Shown here one piece after another: positions 53,192 through 63,492 of a stretch of 64,000 bases of DNA. Under the pieces are notes generated by a model, which did no database searches, was not told the origin of the DNA, and worked only from the letters and a program-made list of their open reading frames with translations. Within the stretch, counting starts at the first letter, position 1. Each line of letters begins with the position of its first letter. The translations under genes were made by a program, and so were the position numbers. The stretch is from an uncultured Burkholderiales bacterium (lineage in GTDB: Bacteria > Pseudomonadota > Gammaproteobacteria > Burkholderiales > Burkholderiaceae_C): assembly GCA_903933115.1 (NCBI GenBank), contig CAIZIT010000005.1, forward strand, positions 1 to 64,000. The letters run 5' to 3'.

Positions 53192-54643
53192 ATGTCTATA
53201 TCTAAAAATCCTCTTCTGAGATCCACAAAAATTGTTGCCACTCTGGGGCCTGCCTCCAACTCTGCTGAGATGCTGGAGGCCATGTTCAAAGCTGGCGTGA
53301 ACGTGGTCCGACTGAACTTCTCCCACGGCAGTGCGCAAGACCACATCGACCGCGCGAGCATGGTCAGACTGGCGGCTTCAAAAGCAGGCGTTGAAGTGGC
53401 CATCATGGCCGACCTACAAGGCCCCAAGATCCGTGTGGGCAAGTTTGAAAACTCTCGCGTGCAGCTGGAGAATGGCAAGCCTTTTGTGCTGGATGCTTCC
53501 CGTCAGGCTCTGGGCGATGAGCACGGCGTGGGTTTGGATTACAAAGAGTTGCCCAAGGACGTGAAATCCGGCGACATTTTGCTGCTCAACGATGGTTTGA
53601 TTGTTCTCGAAGTGACCCAAGTCAAGGGCGAGCAAGTGCACACCAAAGTTGTGGTCGGTGGCGAGCTCTCCAACAACAAGGGCATCAATAAAAAAGGAGG
53701 CGGTTTGACCGCTCCTGCATTGACCGCCAAGGACATGGACGACATCAAAACAGCCATGAGCTTTCAAGCCGATTACTTGGCCGTGAGTTTTCCAAAAAAC
53801 GCAACCGATATGGAACTGGCCAGACAGTTGGCCAACGTTGCGTCCGCCCCCTACAAACACAAGACCAGCTTGATCGCCAAAATCGAGAGGGCAGAAGCCA
53901 TTCCCCATTTGGAGGAAATTTTAAAATCCAGCGATGGCATCATGGTCGCGCGGGGTGACTTGGCGGTCGAGGTGGGCAACGCTGCGGTCCCCGCCTTGCA
54001 AAAGCACATGATTCGTCTCGCACGTGCCCATGACAAAGTGGTCATCACCGCCACCCAAATGATGGAGAGCATGATCACCAATCCCGTGCCCACCCGTGCT
54101 GAGGTGAGTGATGTGGCCAATGCCGTTTTAGACGGAACCGATGCGGTCATGTTGAGTGCCGAAACCGCGGCGGGCAAATACCCCTTAGAGACCGTCATTG
54201 AAATGGCTCAAATTTGCCAAGCTGCAGAATCGGCCGAGCAAGTGGAATTGGATGCAGACTTTTCTGGCAAAACCTTCCACCGCATTGACCAAACCATTGC
54301 CATGGGGGCCCTCTTCACGGCGCACCACTTGGGCGCCAAAGCTTTGGTCGCCTTGACCGACTCGGGTTCGACCCCCCTGTGGATGAGCCGACACCGCATC
54401 CACATCCCCATCTACGCTTTGACCAGCAAATTGAGCACTCAAAGAAAAATGGCCCTGTACCGCAATGTCACCCCACTGCTCATGGACACCAGTGCTGACC
54501 GAGACACCGCTCTCAGCCAAGCGGAGGGCCACCTCAAGAGCAAACACATTGTGAGCGCGGGGGACGTCTACGCCATCACTTGCGGTGAACCCATGGGCTC
54601 ACCAGGAGGCACCAATATGCTGAAAATTTGCCAAGTGGGTTGA
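53192..54643 (+). CDS. pyk: Pyruvate kinase
   Basis: Pyk makes pyruvate and ATP from phosphoenolpyruvate. The 483-residue protein has TKIVATLGPASNSAEMLEAM, VVRLNFSHGS, MADLQGPKIRVG, the catalytic IEDLLKSSDGIMVARGDLAVE-type segment (ILKSSDGIMVARGDLAVEVG) and VMLSAETAAGKYP. The start is at MSISKNPLLRSTKIV. fba follows after 55 bases. Confidence 0.98.
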   Translation: MSISKNPLLRSTKIVATLGPASNSAEMLEAMFKAGVNVVRLNFSHGSAQDHIDRASMVRLAASKAGVEVAIMADLQGPKIRVGKFENSRVQLENGKPFVLDASRQALGDEHGVGLDYKELPKDVKSGDILLLNDGLIVLEVTQVKGEQVHTKVVVGGELSNNKGINKKGGGLTAPALTAKDMDDIKTAMSFQADYLAVSFPKNATDMELARQLANVASAPYKHKTSLIAKIERAEAIPHLEEILKSSDGIMVARGDLAVEVGNAAVPALQKHMIRLARAHDKVVITATQMMESMITNPVPTRAEVSDVANAVLDGTDAVMLSAETAAGKYPLETVIEMAQICQAAESAEQVELDADFSGKTFHRIDQTIAMGALFTAHHLGAKALVALTDSGSTPLWMSRHRIHIPIYALTSKLSTQRKMALYRNVTPLLMDTSADRDTALSQAEGHLKSKHIVSAGDVYAITCGEPMGSPGGTNMLKICQVG

Positions 54644-54698
54644 TTTTTTTCTCAGTTTAAAATATCTCTATCTTCTCTCATTCGTTTAGGAAATAAAT

Positions 54699-55763
54699 AT
54701 GGCACTCGTCTCCATGCGTGAACTCCTCGATCATGCTGCTGAAAACGGCTATGGCTTGCCCGCTTTCAACGTCAACAACCTTGAACAGGTCCAAGCGATC
54801 ATGGAGGCGGCCGATGAAACGGGCTCCCCAGTCATCATGCAAGCAAGCGCAGGTGCACGTAAATATGCCGGTGAAGTCTTTCTTAAAAAGCTCATTCAAG
54901 CCGCCATTGAATCCTACCCTCACATCCCTGTCGTGATGCACCAAGACCATGGACAAAGCCCACTCGTTTGCCAAGGTGCGATCGATCTTGGGTTCTCATC
55001 GGTCATGATGGACGGCAGTCTCATGGAGGACGGCAAAACCATCGCCTCTTACGAATACAACTTGGAAGTGACCAAAAAGGTCGTTCAAATGGCCCATAAA
55101 CTGGGCATCACGGTGGAGGGTGAATTGGGCTGCTTGGGATCCCTCGAGACCTTGAAGGGTGACCAAGAGGACGGACACGGCTCAGAGGACGTGCTCACCC
55201 GCGAGCAACTGCTCACCGATCCCGAGCAAGCTGCTGACTTTGTTCAAAAAACCCAACTGGACGCCTTGGCCATCGCCATTGGAACCAGCCACGGCGCTTA
55301 CAAATTCTCCCGCATGCCCACAGGCGACATCTTGGCCATTGATCGCATCAAGCAAATTCATGCACGCATTCCCAACACCCACTTGGTGATGCATGGCAGC
55401 TCCAGCGTGCCGCAAGACCTTTTGAGCAAGATTCGTGAATTCGGTGGCGACATGAAAGAAACCTACGGTGTGCCCGTTTCTGAGATTCAACACGCCATCA
55501 AGTTTGGGGTTCGAAAGATCAACATCGATACCGATATTCGCTTGGCCATGACGGCTGCGGTTCGTGAGTTCATGGCCAAGAACCCCAGCAAATTTGATCC
55601 TCGCGAGTTCTTGAAGCCCGCCAAACTCGCAGCCAAAGCCATTTGTAAAGAACGTTATGTTCAGTTCGGTTGTGAAGGCCAAGGTGCAAAAATCAAAGGC
55701 GAATCGCTTTTGTTCGTTGCGGCCAAGTACAGCAGTGGTCACTTGTCGCAAGTGGTTGCATAA
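54699..55763 (+). CDS. fba: Fructose-bisphosphate aldolase class II
   Basis: Class II aldolase uses zinc to split fructose 1,6-bisphosphate in glycolysis or to make it in gluconeogenesis. The 354-residue protein begins [20 protein letters not shown], with the zinc ligands in HQDHG and in GTSHGAYK, and with [10 protein letters not shown] near residue 230. The subgroup is the CbbA-like type of beta- and alphaproteobacteria. It follows pyk and is closed by a perfect terminator. Confidence 0.97.
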   Translation: MALVSMRELLDHAAENGYGLPAFNVNNLEQVQAIMEAADETGSPVIMQASAGARKYAGEVFLKKLIQAAIESYPHIPVVMHQDHGQSPLVCQGAIDLGFSSVMMDGSLMEDGKTIASYEYNLEVTKKVVQMAHKLGITVEGELGCLGSLETLKGDQEDGHGSEDVLTREQLLTDPEQAADFVQKTQLDALAIAIGTSHGAYKFSRMPTGDILAIDRIKQIHARIPNTHLVMHGSSSVPQDLLSKIREFGGDMKETYGVPVSEIQHAIKFGVRKINIDTDIRLAMTAAVREFMAKNPSKFDPREFLKPAKLAAKAICKERYVQFGCEGQGAKIKGESLLFVAAKYSSGHLSQVVA

Positions 55764-55795
55764 ACGCGCAACCCGCACTTGAACCGTCCACGCCA

Positions 55796-55824
55796 AGAGC
55801 TCTAGATTTTCTAGAGCTCTTTTT
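55796..55824 (+). terminator. Rho-independent terminator after fba
   Basis: The perfect 11-base stem AGAGCTCTAGA/TCTAGAGCTCT with a TTT loop is followed by TTTT. It starts 33 bases after the fba stop. Confidence 0.92.
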
Positions 55825-55903
55825 CATCTAAAGCCCTACAAACGGCTCACAGCAGCACCCTTACACAGCACCCTTGCGCAGCCCCCTTTTGGAGTCACTC
55901 ACC

Positions 55904-56797
55904 ATGCAATCGCTTTTTTCATCTGACATCCAGTCTTTGCCTCTGCTGGCCAGGGGCAAAGTTCGTGACAACTACGCCGTAGGGGATGACAAAATTTTAA
56001 TGGTCGCAACAGACCGAATTTCTGCATTCGATGTGGTGATGGGTCAAGCCATTCCAGGCAAAGGCATCTTGCTCACGCAAATGGCCCTTTTTTGGTTTGA
56101 ACAGCTCCAACATCTTTGCCCCAATCACCTCACGCACCAAGCCCCCGAATCGGTCGTGAAAGAGGAGGACCATGCACAAGTTCGAGAGCGCTCCATGCTG
56201 GTCAAACGTCTCAAGCCCTTGCCGATCGAAGCCGTCGTTCGAGGCTACCTTGCTGGAAGCGCCTGGAGTGAATACAAAGCCCACCAAACCGCTTGTGGCA
56301 TCGCTTTGCCCAAAGGCTTGCAAAACGCAAGCGAACTGGCCCAACCCATCTTCACGCCGGCCACCAAAGCAGCCGTGGGTGATCATGATGAAAACATCAG
56401 CTTTGAGCAAACCGTCTCCTTGATCGGGCGCGATTTGGCCCATCAAGTTCGCGAAGTGAGCATTGCCCTTTACACCCAGGCCAGGCGCATTGCCCTCCAA
56501 AAGGGGATCATCATTGCGGACACCAAATTTGAGTTTGGTTTGAATGAAAAGGACGAGCTTGTTTTGATGGATGAGATACTGACGCCAGACTCCTCTCGCT
56601 ACTGGCCGCTTCAGACCTACAAGGAGGGCTTCAATCCACCCAGCTACGACAAACAGTACCTGCGTGACTGGCTTGAAAGCGCTCAAGTCGATGGCGCACC
56701 TTGGAATAAATCCGCACCAGCCCCCACCTTGCCGCAACAGGTGATCGAAGAGACGGCCAAAAAGTATGAAGAGGTCTGGGACCTCTTCAAGTCCTAA
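55904..56797 (+). CDS. purC: Phosphoribosylaminoimidazole-succinocarboxamide synthase
   Basis: PurC joins aspartate to CAIR in purine synthesis using ATP. The 297-residue protein has the family motifs LARGKVRDNYAV at the start, VATDRISAFDVVMGQAIPGK and IIIADTKFEFGLNE. The ATG at 55904 has a GGAG nine bases upstream. It precedes purE and purK in the region, though the YbbN gene stands between on the other strand. Confidence 0.97.
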   Translation: MQSLFSSDIQSLPLLARGKVRDNYAVGDDKILMVATDRISAFDVVMGQAIPGKGILLTQMALFWFEQLQHLCPNHLTHQAPESVVKEEDHAQVRERSMLVKRLKPLPIEAVVRGYLAGSAWSEYKAHQTACGIALPKGLQNASELAQPIFTPATKAAVGDHDENISFEQTVSLIGRDLAHQVREVSIALYTQARRIALQKGIIIADTKFEFGLNEKDELVLMDEILTPDSSRYWPLQTYKEGFNPPSYDKQYLRDWLESAQVDGAPWNKSAPAPTLPQQVIEETAKKYEEVWDLFKS

Positions 56798-56855
56798 GCC
56801 TCATCTTGCCCAGTGGCGAACAAGAACGCCCTGCTTTCTTGCCTGATGCGACCCC

Positions 56856-57812
56856 TCAATTCAAGGCCATGCTGAGTTTTCTCCTGTATTTGGAGACCAA
56901 CTCTGCCTGAGGGTCGTCGGCTTGGGGGATGTGGCCCGCCAGCTCTATGCCGCCTTGAGTCGTGTTGGACTGGGGCTTTTCTTTTTGCGCCTTCACAGGA
57001 CTCATCAACTCCAGCAAGGCCACGTAGAGCTTTCTTGCAATTTGATCTGACCACGACTTGTCTCTCATCACGATTTCAAGCAACTCGTCCATCGCAGCAG
57101 TCAACTCGCCCACCGCCACCAAATACCGCGCCTTGGCCAAACGGGTCTCAAAGTCTCTCTTGTCTTTGGCCAAATGGGCATCAAACTGCTCCATGCTCCA
57201 CTGCGCTTTTGCATCGGTTTGCATGAATTGGAAACAGGCCAACCAATGCCTGAGTGCCTCAAACCTGAGCTGCAAGGGAATTTGTGCCAAAGCGGGCGCA
57301 AGCACCATCTCCGCGGTTTGCAACTCACCCGATTTGATCAAGAGCTTGGCGTAATCGTACCTCGCCTCATCATTGGCAGGATTCATCGCCAAGGCCTCTT
57401 GCAATTTGACCAAAGCCTCCTCATCGTTGCCTTCTTCCAAGAGTGCCTGAGCCTCTTGGGCGTCCTCTTGAGCAATCAACTCCTCCACGGAAGGCAAATG
57501 CTTGTCTAAAAACTCTTTGATCTTGCCCTCTGGCAAGGCGCCCATGAAACCATCAACGGGACGCCCCTCTTTCAACAACACACATGTCGGAATGCTTTTG
57601 ATGCCAAAAGCGCCAGCCAACTGCTGCTCTTCGTCGGAGTTGATCTTGACCAATTTGAATCTACCTTGGTAATCCTCCTCCAAGCGCTCCAACATCGGGC
57701 CAATGGTCTTGCACGGACCACACCAAGGGGCCCAAAAGTCCACCAAAACCGGCGTTTGCATAGAAGCGGCCATCACTTCGAGCTCAAAATTTTCTACCGT
57801 TACATCCATCAT
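56856..57812 (-). CDS. ybbN: Thioredoxin-TPR co-chaperone YbbN/CnoX-like
   Basis: The YbbN/CnoX proteins are holdases that protect proteins from oxidation and pass them to chaperonins. The 318 residues have an N-terminal thioredoxin domain with VDFWAPWCGPCKTIGP (intact CGPC, whereas E. coli YbbN has SxxC), then TPR-like helical repeats (AQALLEEGNDEEALVKLQEA and later units). The intact CxxC suggests redox activity. The gene is convergent with purC and divergent from purE. Confidence 0.93.
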   Translation of the reverse strand: MMDVTVENFELEVMAASMQTPVLVDFWAPWCGPCKTIGPMLERLEEDYQGRFKLVKINSDEEQQLAGAFGIKSIPTCVLLKEGRPVDGFMGALPEGKIKEFLDKHLPSVEELIAQEDAQEAQALLEEGNDEEALVKLQEALAMNPANDEARYDYAKLLIKSGELQTAEMVLAPALAQIPLQLRFEALRHWLACFQFMQTDAKAQWSMEQFDAHLAKDKRDFETRLAKARYLVAVGELTAAMDELLEIVMRDKSWSDQIARKLYVALLELMSPVKAQKEKPQSNTTQGGIELAGHIPQADDPQAELVSKYRRKLSMALN

Positions 57813-57876
57813 TTCAATCCACTCCTAGCAAAACCTTAAAATAGCCGACAATTGTCACATTATTTAGGCCACCACA

Positions 57877-58365
57877 ATGACACCAGCACTGATCGCCGTC
57901 GTCATGGGCTCCCAATCCGATTGGGACACCATGCAGCATGCCACCCTGATCTTAAAAGAATTTGAGGTTTCTTTTGAAGCGAGCGTCTTGTCGGCACACC
58001 GCATGCCCGATCAAATGTTCAGCTTCGCAGAAGCCGCCAAAGCCCGAGGTCTGAAGGCCATTATCGCTGGTGCGGGAGGCGCCGCCCACCTGCCAGGCAT
58101 GCTGGCCGCCAAAACGACCCTGCCCGTCTTGGGCGTTCCTGTGGCCAGTCGGCACCTCCAAGGGGTGGACTCCTTGCACAGTATTGTTCAAATGCCCAAA
58201 GGCATTCCCGTGGCCACCTTTGCCATCGGTCAAGCCGGAGCCGCCAACGCTGCGCTCTTTGCCATTTCTCTTTTGGCACTTCACGACCCCAGGCTCGCTG
58301 AAAAACTCGATCTGTACAGGCATACGCAAACGGCATTGGCTCAAAATTCAAAACTGGACCTTTAA
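57877..58365 (+). CDS. purE: 5-(carboxyamino)imidazole ribonucleotide mutase
   Basis: PurE converts N5-CAIR to CAIR. The 162-residue protein has [12 protein letters not shown], the SAHRMPD motif with the catalytic histidine, [12 protein letters not shown] and [15 protein letters not shown]. This is the bacterial mutase class that works with PurK, which follows 126 bases later. Confidence 0.97.
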   Translation: MTPALIAVVMGSQSDWDTMQHATLILKEFEVSFEASVLSAHRMPDQMFSFAEAAKARGLKAIIAGAGGAAHLPGMLAAKTTLPVLGVPVASRHLQGVDSLHSIVQMPKGIPVATFAIGQAGAANAALFAISLLALHDPRLAEKLDLYRHTQTALAQNSKLDL

Positions 58366-58491
58366 ATGCGCTTGCGCATCACGCCTGCTGGAGTGTTCCA
58401 ATGGAGGCCTTGAAAGTCTTTGACCCCATGAACCTTTTCACGCAGCTGAACGATTCAACCGTACCCCAACCACCCCACACACCCTTTGCTC

Positions 58492-59763
58492 ATGAACACC
58501 GCACCCAGCACACTTGATTGTTTATCGCCCCCAGCTTGCATTGGGGTCTTGGGTGCAGGTCAACTGGGCCGAATGCTGGTGCATGCCGCTCAAGCCATGG
58601 GTTATCAAACTGTGGTCTTGGACCCCGATGCCAATGCGCCAGCGGCTCAAGTCAGTCAAAACGCGCTGCAATACGCCTACGATGACCCCAAAGGCATTGC
58701 ACACTTGGCCCGCCTTGCCGCTCGAGTCACCACTGAATTTGAAAACGTACCGGCCCTCACCTTGACCCAACTGAGCGAACACTTGCTTGTTCGTCCTGGG
58801 GCTCAAGCGGTGAGCATTGCACAAGACCGAATTGCAGAAAAAAACATGATTCGCTCTTGCCATCTTCAAACGGCGCCCTTTCACATCATTGAAAGCGCTG
58901 AAGATGTGCTTACGACCCCCCCCGATCTCTTACCCGGTATCTTGAAAACAGCACGCCTGGGCTACGACGGCAAAGGACAAGTCCAAGTCAAGACCTTGGA
59001 GGATTTGTCCTTGGCCTATGCGTCGATGAACGCCGCGTCCCCAGAAAAGCAAAACGGGGCCCATTTGAGCTGCGTGCTGGAGAAGAAACTTCCCCTCTTG
59101 GCTGAATACTCCGTGATTTTGGCTCGCAATGAGCTCAACCACATGGTGAATTTGCCCATCCAATGCAACCAACACCTCCACGGTATTTTGCACCTGAGCA
59201 CCGTCTTCAAGGGCAGTCTGCCCAGCGGTCTCGAGCATGAGCTGATCTTGGCAGCACAAACCATTGCTCAAAAATTGTCCTATATCGGGGTGCTGTGTGT
59301 GGAGTTTTTTGTTTTGCAAGATCCTGCCCCTCATGGCCTTGCCACCAAGTGGGTGGTCAATGAAATCGCCCCGCGTCCACACAACAGCGGCCACCACAGC
59401 TTGAACTCTTGCGACATCTCTCAGTTTGAACTTCAATTGAGAACGCTTTGTGGATTGCCCCTCACAGCACCAAGACAGCACAGTCCCTGTGTCATGCTCA
59501 ATTTGCTGGGAGACCTCTGGCTCGAGCCTGAAGGCGCTCAGCCCGTGGAGCCTGCCTGGGCAGATATCTTGGCGCTCCCCGGCACGCATTTGCATTTGTA
59601 TGGAAAGAGTGAGCCTCGAAGGGGGCGCAAAATGGGTCACCTCAACATCACAGGATCGCGTCCAGAGGACACCTTAGAGACCCTCGAACAATGTCTCTCC
59701 CTCTTGGGCTTGCCCCCAGTGAGTCCCGCCTTCTTGGACCAGCACTTTAGACATGATCATTGA
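58492..59763 (+). CDS. purK: 5-(carboxyamino)imidazole ribonucleotide synthase
   Basis: PurK carboxylates AIR to N5-CAIR with ATP and bicarbonate. The protein of about 423 residues is an ATP-grasp enzyme with IGVLGAGQLGRMLVHAAQ, TTEFENVPA, TARLGYDGKGQ and NEIAPRPHNSGHH. The start is ATG 58492; a TTG two codons earlier also fits. It overlaps tsaC by 11 bases, so the two are translationally coupled. Confidence 0.96.
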   Translation: MNTAPSTLDCLSPPACIGVLGAGQLGRMLVHAAQAMGYQTVVLDPDANAPAAQVSQNALQYAYDDPKGIAHLARLAARVTTEFENVPALTLTQLSEHLLVRPGAQAVSIAQDRIAEKNMIRSCHLQTAPFHIIESAEDVLTTPPDLLPGILKTARLGYDGKGQVQVKTLEDLSLAYASMNAASPEKQNGAHLSCVLEKKLPLLAEYSVILARNELNHMVNLPIQCNQHLHGILHLSTVFKGSLPSGLEHELILAAQTIAQKLSYIGVLCVEFFVLQDPAPHGLATKWVVNEIAPRPHNSGHHSLNSCDISQFELQLRTLCGLPLTAPRQHSPCVMLNLLGDLWLEPEGAQPVEPAWADILALPGTHLHLYGKSEPRRGRKMGHLNITGSRPEDTLETLEQCLSLLGLPPVSPAFLDQHFRHDH

Positions 59764-60811
59764 ACACCCCACTCCCGTTGAGCTCCAACATGCGGCCCAC
59801 ATGCTCAAAGAGGGTCAGGTGTTGGCTTTTCCCACAGAGACCGTTTACGGTTTGGGTGCAGACGCAGACAACCCCAGCGCGGTCGCTTGTATTTTTGAAA
59901 CCAAGGGGCGCCCCAAGGACCACCCTTTGATCGTTCATGTCGGGGAAGCTGCAAGCGTTGCGCATTTTGCCCTCACCATCCCCCCCTTTGCCAAAGTTCT
60001 GATGCAAAAATTCTGGCCAGGTCCTTTGACCCTGATCCTGCCCAAACGCCCCGGTGTTGCCGATGCGGCAAGTGGAGGTCATGCCACCATTGGCTTGAGA
60101 ATGCCCTCCCATCCCCTGGCTTTGTCCTTGCTGGAGTGCTCAAAGCGCCTGGGTGTCTTTGGTGTCGCGGCACCCAGTGCCAATCGGTTTGGACGTGTGA
60201 GCCCCACACGAGCCGCGCATGTGGAGGAAGAATTCGGCAAGGATTTGATGGTTTTGGATGGTGGCCCATGCACCATTGGCATCGAGTCGACCATCATCGA
60301 TTGCACCAGAGATGCACCTATTTTGTTAAGGCCAGGTCAATTGAGCTTGGAGCTGATAGAGCTCGCCTTGGGGGAGAAGGTTTACGCTCAACTGATCGAT
60401 CAAGAGCATCCTGAGTCCGCACAGAACTTGCCCGGCCCCTTGACGCCGCTCAACGCCTTGACCCCTTCCGAAGCGCCCAAGGCGTCTGGTCGATTATTGG
60501 CCCACTACGCGCCAAGTGCCAAAGTCGAGCTCTTGGAACCCCAAGCTTTGTTGGAGCGCCTGTCCACACATGCGCACCAACCCAACGCACGCATTGGCGT
60601 TTGGAGTTTTGAAGATGGCACCCAAGGCAACCCCACCTATCTTTACAAAGCCATGCCCACTCATGCGGATGCATGTGCCCATGAACTCTTTTCCACCTTG
60701 AGAGAGTTTGACCATGCGGGCGTGCAGGAAATTTGGATCCAACATCCCCCTCACTTGGCCCAATGGCTGGGGGTTTATGATCGCTTGAAAAGAGCGTCGA
60801 GTGCTCAATAA
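59753..60811 (+). CDS. tsaC: L-threonylcarbamoyladenylate synthase, Sua5-type
   Basis: The enzyme makes threonylcarbamoyl-AMP, used for the t6A modification at tRNA position 37. The 352-residue protein is the long Sua5 form: a YrdC/TsaC domain (AFPTETVYGLGADA, KGRPKDHPLIVH, PGPLTLILPK, GLRMPSHPLAL, DGGPCTIGIEST) followed by a linker and a C-terminal Sua5 domain from about 240. Another t6A gene, tsaB, is at the window's right end. It overlaps purK by 11 bases. Confidence 0.96.
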   Translation: MIIEHPTPVELQHAAHMLKEGQVLAFPTETVYGLGADADNPSAVACIFETKGRPKDHPLIVHVGEAASVAHFALTIPPFAKVLMQKFWPGPLTLILPKRPGVADAASGGHATIGLRMPSHPLALSLLECSKRLGVFGVAAPSANRFGRVSPTRAAHVEEEFGKDLMVLDGGPCTIGIESTIIDCTRDAPILLRPGQLSLELIELALGEKVYAQLIDQEHPESAQNLPGPLTPLNALTPSEAPKASGRLLAHYAPSAKVELLEPQALLERLSTHAHQPNARIGVWSFEDGTQGNPTYLYKAMPTHADACAHELFSTLREFDHAGVQEIWIQHPPHLAQWLGVYDRLKRASSAQ

Positions 60812-60886
60812 TTTCGTTTTTTGTGACTTCGATCCCCCTTTGGCTGGAACTACAAGTAAACTACTGGCACTTACCGGAGTGAATAG

Positions 60887-61810
60887 ATGATGATGAAGTT
60901 GCTCAAATGGCCCACCTCAGGCATTGTGATCGGCGCACTGAGCTTGATGCTTGGTTTGGCTGGTTGTGGATCGAGCTCAAAATACGACGAGTTCTTCCCC
61001 ACTCGAATTGTCTCCGTGGGCGACTTCTTGAGTTATCAAGGCACTTTGGCCAACGGCTACAACGACAAGTTGACCGTGAACGACCAAACCATCAACAATT
61101 GGGTCACACAACTGGCCACCAGTTACAACATTGTTTTTGACCCCAGCGATTCAGGTCTTGCAACACCCAATGCCACGGTGGCCACCTTGGCTCAACAATT
61201 GAACGGCTTTATCCCCAAAGCAGGTGACATGCTCGTGATCAATGCCGGCATGAACGACATCTTGAATCACACGAACGACGTGATCAATAAAAAGGAAACG
61301 CCCGATCAGGCCATTGCCACCCTTGGCGCACTGGGCACCACCTATCAACTGTTTGCCAGAGATCAACTCAAAAATTTTGGTCACATTTTGATTTTGAATG
61401 CCTACGACTTGAAAGGGAGCCCTTTTGCCCAAAAGAATGCCGCTCAATTCGCAGCGGCTTGGCCCACCTACAGTGGAGGACTTGCGCAATTCATCCAAGA
61501 CGAGACGCGCAACTTCAACAACAAAATCATCTCCAACGCTGGCACTTACGTATCCGGTCAAGGCGTGCGACTCTTTGATGCTGAAGTGCTTTACTTGAGT
61601 GCCGATTTCCAAGGCTACGGCATCACAACGGCAGGTCTCACCTTGGCCGCATGCCCAGGCACCACTGCGGGCATCAATTGCACGGCAAGCACAGCAGACA
61701 CCAACTACAACACCTATTTGTACGCCGATGACATCAACGTCTCCCCCGTTGCACAACGCTTACTTGGTGCATACGCCTACACCTTTTTGAGAAGCGCAAA
61801 GGGCTGGTGA
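60887..61810 (+). CDS. SGNH/GDSL-fold lipoprotein with degenerate active site
   Basis: The 307-residue protein has a lipoprotein signal (IGALSLMLGLAGC, cysteine about 27) and an SGNH-hydrolase-type layout. Block I reads VSVGDFLSYQG, where the family has GDSLS, so the nucleophile serine position is Phe47. Block III is intact (GMNDI, Asn123). Near the C-terminus DDINVSP stands where DxxHP is expected, giving Asn284 for the catalytic histidine. Esterase activity is therefore doubtful; it may be a binding or structural protein. It is convergent with dacB. The start at 60887 is MMMKLLKWP. Confidence 0.8.
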   Translation: MMMKLLKWPTSGIVIGALSLMLGLAGCGSSSKYDEFFPTRIVSVGDFLSYQGTLANGYNDKLTVNDQTINNWVTQLATSYNIVFDPSDSGLATPNATVATLAQQLNGFIPKAGDMLVINAGMNDILNHTNDVINKKETPDQAIATLGALGTTYQLFARDQLKNFGHILILNAYDLKGSPFAQKNAAQFAAAWPTYSGGLAQFIQDETRNFNNKIISNAGTYVSGQGVRLFDAEVLYLSADFQGYGITTAGLTLAACPGTTAGINCTASTADTNYNTYLYADDINVSPVAQRLLGAYAYTFLRSAKGW

Positions 61811-61827
61811 TCCATGGCGCCAAGCGC

Positions 61828-63363
61828 CTACTGGTTCGCCACCCATTGAATCAAAGCCTCCAAGACCACTTGTCCCTCTTTGGCCTTGGGGTCATTGATG
61901 ATGGCCACCAAAATATGACGCTTTTGTCCTCGGTCTTGCACAATACCAGCCACCCCGTTCACATCTTTTAAACTTCCCGTTTTCAAATGTGCGGGCGCAA
62001 TGCTTTGACGCGACTTCAACGTTCCATCAACACCACTGATGGGCAACGAAGCCATGACCTCAGACATGAAAGGCGACAACCACATGTGATCGAGCAAGTC
62101 GCTCAGTCCTTGTGCACTGATGCGCTCGCTGCGACTCAGGCCTGAGCCTTGCTCAATGATCAAAGGGGTTGATGAAACCTTCTCACGCCACCATCCTTGC
62201 ACCACTTCTCTGGAGACATTTTCATTGGCAGCGCGCGGCATGTCCGAACTGGTGTTCAAGCTCAAGCTCAAAAAGAGATGCTGTGCCATCACATTGTTGG
62301 AGTATTTGTTCATGTCCTTGACCACATCGCTCAATGGGGGTGAGCTCTCCGTCCAAAGTAAGCGGGCCTGGGCGGGCAGAGCACCCACTTTAAACACCCC
62401 TTCAATTTCTCCCTGTAAGCTCTTCCAAAGTCCAGCGAGTGCACGCTGTGTGAATTCTTGTGGCTTGGCAAAGGCCAAGGGCCAGACTTTGGTGCCACAG
62501 GCTTTGGCATAACTGCCCGAAAAGGTGATGCCCAAGGGTTGAGCGAAATCTGCTCGAAGCTCCTTTCTGTAGTCCAGGCAATTGCTGCCCGACAAAGGAA
62601 CCCCTTTGGGGTAGGTCAATCCCGCCAGTGGGGGCTCAATGCTCACGTGCGCCACGCCGCTCCAGGGGTCGGGGGTGAAGGTCATCAAAATCGCATTGAA
62701 GTTGATGAGCAGTGCATCGGCAGCAACGTTGTAGGGCTTCAGAGGCTCCCCATCAAATTGTCCCGGATCCCTCGCTGGCTCGTCCAACATGCTTTTATCA
62801 ACAATGACATCGCCTTTTATTTTCTGTACACCCATGGCTCTTAGCTTTTGCAACAAGTGGGTCGCGCTCTCGACACTCAGCTTGGGGTCCAGTCCACCTC
62901 GAATGATCACATCCCCAACCAAAAGGCCAGAGGGCTCAATGGGCCCAGTGATGTAGACCTCGGTTTTCCATGTGTAATTGGGACCCAGCATGTCCAGCGC
63001 AGCTTGAGTGGTCACCAACTTCATGAGAGAGGCTGGCGTGCGCAGTTGGCTGGGCAAGTGCGACATTTCGATGCGGGGGAGCCGTGCTGGAGTTCTGTCT
63101 TGCCCTTTTAAGCTGTTGCCCAAATGGGGCCTCTCGCTTGGCAGCTCCTTCACCATCACACTCAAAGAGGAGGGGGCGATGCCCACGTTTTTCAAGAGCT
63201 GCACAATGGGCTCAGGCAAGCCAGGTGGCTCGAGCTTTGCGCGTTCGCGCAACGCCTCAGCCCCAGGGCCTTCGATGGCTTTGGCCCCAAGCGTTTGCGC
63301 TGACAAGAGCAAAAAAAGGCCCAAAAATGCATATTTGGCTTGGGTTTGAGTGCTTGATTTCAT
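61828..63363 (-). CDS. dacB: D-alanyl-D-alanine carboxypeptidase/endopeptidase (PBP4)
   Basis: PBP4 removes terminal D-alanine and cuts peptide cross-links in peptidoglycan of the periplasm. The 511-residue protein has a signal peptide (AFLGLFLLLSAQTLGAKA), SxxK in TPASLMKLVTTQ, SxN in KYSNNVMAQ and KTG in LKTGSLKDV, so the active site is complete. It has the insert domain typical of the PBP4 class. It is divergent from tsaB, with 129 bases between. Confidence 0.96.
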   Translation of the reverse strand: MKSSTQTQAKYAFLGLFLLLSAQTLGAKAIEGPGAEALRERAKLEPPGLPEPIVQLLKNVGIAPSSLSVMVKELPSERPHLGNSLKGQDRTPARLPRIEMSHLPSQLRTPASLMKLVTTQAALDMLGPNYTWKTEVYITGPIEPSGLLVGDVIIRGGLDPKLSVESATHLLQKLRAMGVQKIKGDVIVDKSMLDEPARDPGQFDGEPLKPYNVAADALLINFNAILMTFTPDPWSGVAHVSIEPPLAGLTYPKGVPLSGSNCLDYRKELRADFAQPLGITFSGSYAKACGTKVWPLAFAKPQEFTQRALAGLWKSLQGEIEGVFKVGALPAQARLLWTESSPPLSDVVKDMNKYSNNVMAQHLFLSLSLNTSSDMPRAANENVSREVVQGWWREKVSSTPLIIEQGSGLSRSERISAQGLSDLLDHMWLSPFMSEVMASLPISGVDGTLKSRQSIAPAHLKTGSLKDVNGVAGIVQDRGQKRHILVAIINDPKAKEGQVVLEALIQWVANQ

Positions 63364-63492
63364 GTTTCAACTTTGCCCAAGAATGCTTGCCTTGTCAAGA
63401 AAGAAGCGCCTCTTGCGCTGGGCCGTCTTCCAAGGGCTTGCCTGCAGAGGCCATGCGCATCAAATCGAATCCGCTTGGAGGATAATAGGGTG

